Shown here: positions 30,685-34,838 of the stretch, piece by piece | Numbering within the stretch: position 1 is the first letter of the stretch | How the letters are laid out: each line of letters begins with the position of its first letter | Origin: CAILLO01 sp964579735 | Lineage (GTDB): Bacteria; Bacillota; Clostridia; Saccharofermentanales; UBA5734 | DNA length: 34,838 nucleotides | Assembly (NCBI GenBank): GCA_964579735.1 | Contig: CAZOHH010000018.1 | Coordinates: 1-34,838 of the forward strand | Direction of reading: 5' to 3' | The notes under the pieces: generated by a model | Databases searched by the model: none | What the model saw: the letters and a program-made list of their open reading frames with translations, nothing else | Told to the model about the DNA's origin: nothing | Program-made: the position numbers and the translations under genes

Positions 30685-33540
30685 CTACTCCTCCCCCAGT
30701 TTGACGGCCTGGTCGATCCGGATGCGAAGGATCATCCGGGTCAGCACGGCGAAGCAGACCACGAGGATTCCCCCGAGAATGATATAGATCCGGGCGGTGT
30801 CGGTGGACGAGGAGACGATCTGGAAGTGCAGCGGCTGGTCCGCCGCGCTGAAGACGAGCTGGAACAACGGCACGAAGAGACGGCTGGCGAGGTTGCCCAG
30901 AAGGACCCCGATGCCGATCGCCACGCCGGAGACCAGGACCTGCTCGCACAGCAGCATGCCGACGATGGACACCCGACTCATGCCCATGGCGCGATATACG
31001 CCGAACTGGAGGACGCGGGCCTGCACGGACAGGATCCAGTAGATCAGGAACCCGATGGCGCAGATCAGCATCGAGATCAGGAAGCCGAGGGTCAATGCGC
31101 CGTTCGTCCCCTGCAGCTGCGGGTCGTTGCGGGCGATCACGACCTGCTGGTTCGCCGACGCGATGGTCTCGAGGCGGATCTTCGCGGCTTCGACCGCATC
31201 GTACACGACCTTGTCGGTCATGCCGTCCGTGCGCTTCATCCAGACCTCGTAGGGCAGGATCGACGACTGGCTCAGCACGTAATCCAGATGGGAGACGATC
31301 AGCGAGTGCGTGACGGGGTGGCCGTCCTTGTCCAGCGTGAGCGGCCGGAATCCTGGCCACTGGTCGATGAAGGCCACGATGATCCCATCGACGTCGGACC
31401 CGCCTTCGATGGAGTAGGTGATGGTGTCCCCCACCGCGAGATCCAGCGTCTCCTGCAGGTCCGACGAGACGAGCACGGCGCCGGGCATCCGGGTCATGAC
31501 GTTCATGTACGCGTTCATGTGATAGGCGTTCAGGTCGGTCCTCGTCCACGCGGTGCGGGCGAATTCGTACGGGTCGACGGCCATGACCTCCGTTTCGGCC
31601 CACGTTCTGCCCTTCGACAGCAGGACCTTGGAGGAGCGGAGGACCCGGGTCGCCGAGTCGATCCCGGGGAACGCGAGGTAGCGATCGAAGTCCGGCTCGA
31701 CGTACCGGAGGACCTTCGACGTCGTGTCCGTCGAGAGAGAAACCCCGGGCATGGCGTACGGGTCGTACGGGTTGCCGTTCTCATCGTACTGGGTCCACTT
31801 CTCCTGCAGGACGAGGTCGGCTCCCACCACATAGCGGATCCCGTCCTCCGTGTTGTGGTTGATGGTGTGGGCGGCGTTGGCGTTGAAGAGACCGATGGAC
31901 AGGGACAGGATGAGGAAGAGCATGAGGAACTGCTCCTGGCCGTCCGACCGGATCAGGCGGTGGAAGGAAGCGTAGAGGACGGGGCTCCAGAACTTCCGTC
32001 CGATATGGTAGAACCCCTGCAGGAGGAACGGGTAGATCCGCAGGAACAGCAGGCCGGCTCCGAGGAGGAACAGGGTCGAAGCCAGGAAGAGAAGTCCGTC
32101 GAGGTCGTTGCCGGTGCCGCTGAGCCCGGTCTTCTGCTGGAGGAGGACCTGCGCCTGGAGCCGGTACAGGCCGTAGAGGCTGGCCGCGAGGAGGACGACG
32201 TCGAGGAAGATCCGCTGCCAGAAGGGAGCCCGGAGTCGGCGCGACTTGCGTTGCTTCAGCTGGACGATGGAGGTCCGCGACTGCAGGTAGACCGGCAGCA
32301 GCGTCGTCGCGAGGAACAGGAAGACGGCGGCCACTGCGAAGCCTATGGCCGTCGTGGACAGGGTGAGCGTCAGGGCCTTCCGGTCCACGAACTCGAGGAA
32401 CCCGTTGGACGCGCCGATCACGCGCACCATCACGAGGCCGAGCAGGGGACCGGCCACGAGCGTCAGGAGGCCCAGCAGGAGGCCTTCCAGGGCGTAGATC
32501 CCGATGATCCGGGATTTTGCGGCGCCGCGGCTCTCCAGCACGGCGATCAGGTTCGTCTCGCTGCGCACGGACAGCTGCGCGACCATGAACAGATAGAAGA
32601 GCAGCATGAGCAGGATCGGGATGACCAGGATCTGGAGAGTCAGCCGCAGTTCGGCCGCCCGGCCGGTGTAGTTGTCGAGGACGGCGGAGGCGGGGCTGTC
32701 GAGGCGCATCGCGTACGGCTTCTCGTCCACGTAGGTCATTGCCTTCTTGAAGACCTTCGTCAGCGTGCCGACGTCGCCGATCCGGTAGTCGTGGTATTCA
32801 TAGGCCGTGTAGAGGAGCTGCTCGTAGATCGCGAAGGGAGGATACGTGCCCCCGAGGCCGAGCAGCAGGTCGGAGTCGGCCATCAGGGAGGTCTCGAAAT
32901 GGTCGATGCTCTTGTACCAGTACAGGTCGTGCGGATCGGTGGCGGCGTAGACTCCGACGACGCGGATCGAAAGAAGAGAAGGATCCGTGATCTTCTGCCG
33001 GTAGCTGAAGATCGGGTATTCCCGGTCGAGGATCACGCTGGAGTTCTTGAGCGCGGCGTCGCTGACGACCACCTCCAGCACCCCGTCGACGATCTCCTTG
33101 CCGTACATCCTCCCCTTGACGATGTCCACATGTCCTTCGAATTCCGAAAGGCTCCGGATGGAGAACTCGACGTTGTTGTTGGTGGTGTTTTCGTCGAGCT
33201 TGTAGAAGAGGTTCGGCACCGTGAAGATCTCGCCCGTCAGCAGCGGTTCGTAGGGGATGTCGCCTCTCCACTTGTCGAGCTCGCTCCGAAGGCCTTTGAT
33301 CGAGGCGGAATCGGCCGACAGGCCCACGTAGGCGCCGGTACCCGCCACGGAGAGGTACCCCGGGAATCGTCCGGTCGAGATCTGGGCGTTCTCCAGGTCC
33401 CGGGTCAGCATGCGCTGCAGGATTCCGTCCGTGTACACCGGGATGCTGGAGGCCATGCCGACGGCCAGGAAGGACCCCACCAGGAGGCATAGCACCTTCC
33501 AGAAATTGCTCCGGAGCTTGTTCAGGACGAAACGAAACAC
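30685..33540 (-). CDS. Large FtsX-type ABC permease of a MacB-like system
   Basis: Membrane protein of 951 residues. TM1 (about 15-36) is followed by a large extracellular domain, a TM cluster with a first FtsX-like domain (about 285-420), further segments (about 430-560), a second extracellular domain (about 560-800), and a C-terminal FtsX-like domain with three segments (about 805-940). The motif AVLESRGAAKSRIIGIYALE and the later VYRAMGMSRVSIVGMLL are the FtsX coupling segments, one in each half. The duplication means one chain may serve as both halves of the transporter. The start is GTG at 33538-33540 after GGGGAGGAAG. Substrate unknown; lipoprotein, peptide or cell-wall-related roles are typical. 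Confidence 0.9.
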   Translation of the reverse strand: MFRFVLNKLRSNFWKVLCLLVGSFLAVGMASSIPVYTDGILQRMLTRDLENAQISTGRFPGYLSVAGTGAYVGLSADSASIKGLRSELDKWRGDIPYEPLLTGEIFTVPNLFYKLDENTTNNNVEFSIRSLSEFEGHVDIVKGRMYGKEIVDGVLEVVVSDAALKNSSVILDREYPIFSYRQKITDPSLLSIRVVGVYAATDPHDLYWYKSIDHFETSLMADSDLLLGLGGTYPPFAIYEQLLYTAYEYHDYRIGDVGTLTKVFKKAMTYVDEKPYAMRLDSPASAVLDNYTGRAAELRLTLQILVIPILLMLLFYLFMVAQLSVRSETNLIAVLESRGAAKSRIIGIYALEGLLLGLLTLVAGPLLGLVMVRVIGASNGFLEFVDRKALTLTLSTTAIGFAVAAVFLFLATTLLPVYLQSRTSIVQLKQRKSRRLRAPFWQRIFLDVVLLAASLYGLYRLQAQVLLQQKTGLSGTGNDLDGLLFLASTLFLLGAGLLFLRIYPFLLQGFYHIGRKFWSPVLYASFHRLIRSDGQEQFLMLFLILSLSIGLFNANAAHTINHNTEDGIRYVVGADLVLQEKWTQYDENGNPYDPYAMPGVSLSTDTTSKVLRYVEPDFDRYLAFPGIDSATRVLRSSKVLLSKGRTWAETEVMAVDPYEFARTAWTRTDLNAYHMNAYMNVMTRMPGAVLVSSDLQETLDLAVGDTITYSIEGGSDVDGIIVAFIDQWPGFRPLTLDKDGHPVTHSLIVSHLDYVLSQSSILPYEVWMKRTDGMTDKVVYDAVEAAKIRLETIASANQQVVIARNDPQLQGTNGALTLGFLISMLICAIGFLIYWILSVQARVLQFGVYRAMGMSRVSIVGMLLCEQVLVSGVAIGIGVLLGNLASRLFVPLFQLVFSAADQPLHFQIVSSSTDTARIYIILGGILVVCFAVLTRMILRIRIDQAVKLGEE

Positions 33541-33553
33541 GCTTCTTCCTCCC

Positions 33554-34570
33554 CTAGCCCATGATGACCAGGTCGCCTTCGTCGAGACCCGTGAGAATCT
33601 CGGCCTCCGTATCGGTCATGAGTCCGATCTCGACATCCTTCTCGACCCGGACGCCGTCCAGAAGGACGTTCACGTACTTCCGGCCGCTCATGAGGTTGAC
33701 GAGGGAACGGGGCAGTACGATGACGTCGAGCCGCTGGTCCTGGATATAGGTGATGCGGAGGGTATCGCCCAGCTTCGCGTCTTCGGGGAAGCCGGCGACG
33801 AATTCGATCACCGCGGCGGTGCGCAGGCGCTCGTCCGGGTCGTTGAACAGGGTGGAGGGGTTCGCCACGACTTCGCCGGCCAGCACGGACGTCTTGTATT
33901 CGAGCTGCACGCCCGCGCCGATGGGCAGTTCCCCGGCGTCGATGTCGTTGGTCACGAGCAGCATCTTCGATGTTTCGGAGACGCGGGCGACGATCTGATA
34001 GGCGTTGACGTATTCGCCGCGCGGCGTGGAGATCGTATAGGTGATCTGACCGTCGATCGGGGCCCGGATCACGGTGGCCTCCATGGCGGATTCCAGTGCC
34101 GCCAGGCGGATGCGCTGCTGTTTCAGGTCGATCTCCGTGCGCTTGATGGCATAGGTTCCGGCACCGGTCGCCCGCATGTTGGCGAGGTCGAGCACGATCT
34201 TCTCGACTTCCAGCTCCTGGAGGGCGATCTGGTCGTCCAGCGAGCCGGATTCCAGTTCGGCGATCAGGTCCCCGGCCTTGACTTCCTGTCCCATCTGGAT
34301 GTGCATGATGGCCAGCCGGCCGCCCTGATCCTCGAAGGAGAGGGCCCGGGTATCGCTCGGCACCAGGATGCCGGTCATGCGCAACTGGGCGATCAGGCTC
34401 CCACGGGCCACCGCGTGGGTCCTGTACTCGATCTTCTGGGGCTCGACCAGCGGTGGGGCGAGGACCTCCTCCTCAGCGGGAAGAAGGCCGCAACCCGTTG
34501 CCAGCAGGCAGCAGGAAGCGATCAGAAAGGCGGCGGACCGCTGGATTCTTCGACCGGAACGCGTCTTCAT
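33554..34570 (-). CDS. Periplasmic adaptor-like (membrane fusion) lipoprotein of the MacB-like system
   Basis: Predicted lipoprotein of 338 residues with lipobox ATGC (Cys27). It has the adaptor layout: N-terminal barrel strand (GSLIAQLRMTGILVP), half-lipoyl motif (GQEVKAGDLIAELES), a short coiled-coil hairpin (about 105-155), the second lipoyl half (ATVIRAPIDGQI), then beta-barrel and membrane-proximal parts ending GLDEGDLVIMG. The hairpin is short, as in adaptors without an outer-membrane partner, which suits a Gram-positive envelope. The ATG at 34570 follows GAGG. It is the first gene of the operon, 13 bases before the permease. Confidence 0.9.
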   Translation of the reverse strand: MKTRSGRRIQRSAAFLIASCCLLATGCGLLPAEEEVLAPPLVEPQKIEYRTHAVARGSLIAQLRMTGILVPSDTRALSFEDQGGRLAIMHIQMGQEVKAGDLIAELESGSLDDQIALQELEVEKIVLDLANMRATGAGTYAIKRTEIDLKQQRIRLAALESAMEATVIRAPIDGQITYTISTPRGEYVNAYQIVARVSETSKMLLVTNDIDAGELPIGAGVQLEYKTSVLAGEVVANPSTLFNDPDERLRTAAVIEFVAGFPEDAKLGDTLRITYIQDQRLDVIVLPRSLVNLMSGRKYVNVLLDGVRVEKDVEIGLMTDTEAEILTGLDEGDLVIMG

Positions 34571-34642
34571 CACCGACCTCGATTCATCGTGCGGCGCCCG
34601 GACAAAGGGGTCCGGACAAGCGGAAGCGATGGGACCGAATGT

Positions 34643-34648
34643 AGTATA
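34643..34648 (-). promoter_or_regulatory. Possible -10 box of the MacB-like operon
   Basis: On the minus strand TATACT lies about 75 bases before the adaptor ATG, directly preceded by TG. No good -35 box is found at 16-18 bases. The call rests on one hexamer. Confidence 0.3.
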
Positions 34649-34677
34649 CACCGTCCCATAATTCCGAGGTTGCGGAA

Positions 34678-34836
34678 TCACGTTGCGATGTACGCAATAT
34701 CACCCACTTGCACCGGGCAACTTCCTCCCTTGATATTGGAGGCTGGCATGAGGTTCGGTCTCTGTGCGGAAGGAATTGCGGTTCCATATTGCCAGAGGCC
34801 ATATCCGTTGCGCTCGTACTTCGAGATCTCGAAGGG
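34678..34836 (-). pseudogene. Possible decayed fragment of a metallophosphoesterase gene
   Basis: A minus-strand frame enters from the right edge and stops at 34678-34680. It contains ISKYERNGYGLWQYG followed by RPNLMPAS. From memory this resembles the segment before the catalytic domain in a family of bacterial metallophosphoesterases (TIGR03768-like), which read YxxYGYGxWxYGxG then RxDIMP. Here the similarity ends at LMPA and the frame closes 23 codons later, with no sign of the expected metal-binding Asp-x-His motif in any frame. It may be a remnant with its 3' part deleted. The assignment is tentative. Confidence 0.3.
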
Positions 34837-34838
34837 AA

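Noticed and set aside
34748..34838. A plus-strand ATG with GGAGG upstream, open to the right edge
   Set aside because: The 30 codons resemble no family, and the opposite strand holds a better match to a known pattern. It cannot be judged without more sequence.

Overview
The window is high-GC bacterial DNA, densely coded on both strands, with strong GGAGG-type ribosome binding sites and no rRNA, tRNA, CRISPR array, insertion sequence or phage gene that I can recognise. Several traits suggest an anaerobic, saccharolytic bacterium. There are many lipoproteins with Thr/Pro-rich linkers behind the lipobox. A YesM/YesN-type two-component system sits next to an LplABC-type sugar transporter. A surface protein combines GLUG-like and Ig-like (BIG2) repeats. 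The best guess is a Clostridia-like Bacillota member; a Chloroflexota (Anaerolineae) origin cannot be excluded from sequence alone.

Layout, left to right. (1) 1-4000: the tail of an unknown gene, a secreted PIG-L deacetylase lipoprotein (-), a divergent NatAB-like ABC exporter (+), and a DUF2202 ferritin-like lipoprotein (+). (2) 4013-5989 (-): a GHL6/GH151-like glycoside hydrolase, possibly an alpha-L-fucosidase. (3) 6147-8642 (+): an unrecognised three-gene operon made of a protein with an internal duplication and two multi-zinc-ribbon proteins. (4) 8671-12391: a GLUG/BIG2 surface protein (-), a DUF4126 membrane protein (+) and an LRR-Fn3 cell-surface protein (+). (5) 12479-17266 (+): a phosphate uptake operon in the unusual order pstB1-phoU-pstS-pstC-pstA-pstB2. 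(6) 17297-25228 (-): a sugar operon, in transcription order binding protein, permease, permease, UroD-like protein, GH2 beta-mannosidase, zinc-ribbon protein. (7) 25633-29044 (+): the divergent YesM/YesN-like sensor and regulator, probably controlling (6). (8) 29020-34570 (-): a MacB-like ABC system with adaptor lipoprotein, a 951-residue FtsX-type permease and two ATPases, the last ending in an AbrB-like domain. The right edge may hold a decayed metallophosphoesterase fragment.

The strongest observation is the asymmetry of the two PstB ATPases. PstB2 has lost the Walker A lysine, the Q-loop glutamine and the Walker B catalytic glutamate but keeps a canonical LSGGQ signature. PstB1 keeps all the catalytic residues but carries a variant LSVGQ signature. 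The pair fits a heterodimeric phosphate importer with one consensus and one degenerate ATP site, an arrangement known from exporters such as TM287/288 and TAP but not, to my knowledge, described for Pst. Other leads are the ABC ATPase-AbrB fusion, the PH-like/zinc-ribbon operon, and two promoters whose -10 boxes lie inside perfect inverted repeats.

Functionally, the window combines glycan foraging (GH2, GH151-like, PIG-L, LplABC with YesMN), phosphate acquisition, and envelope or surface functions.
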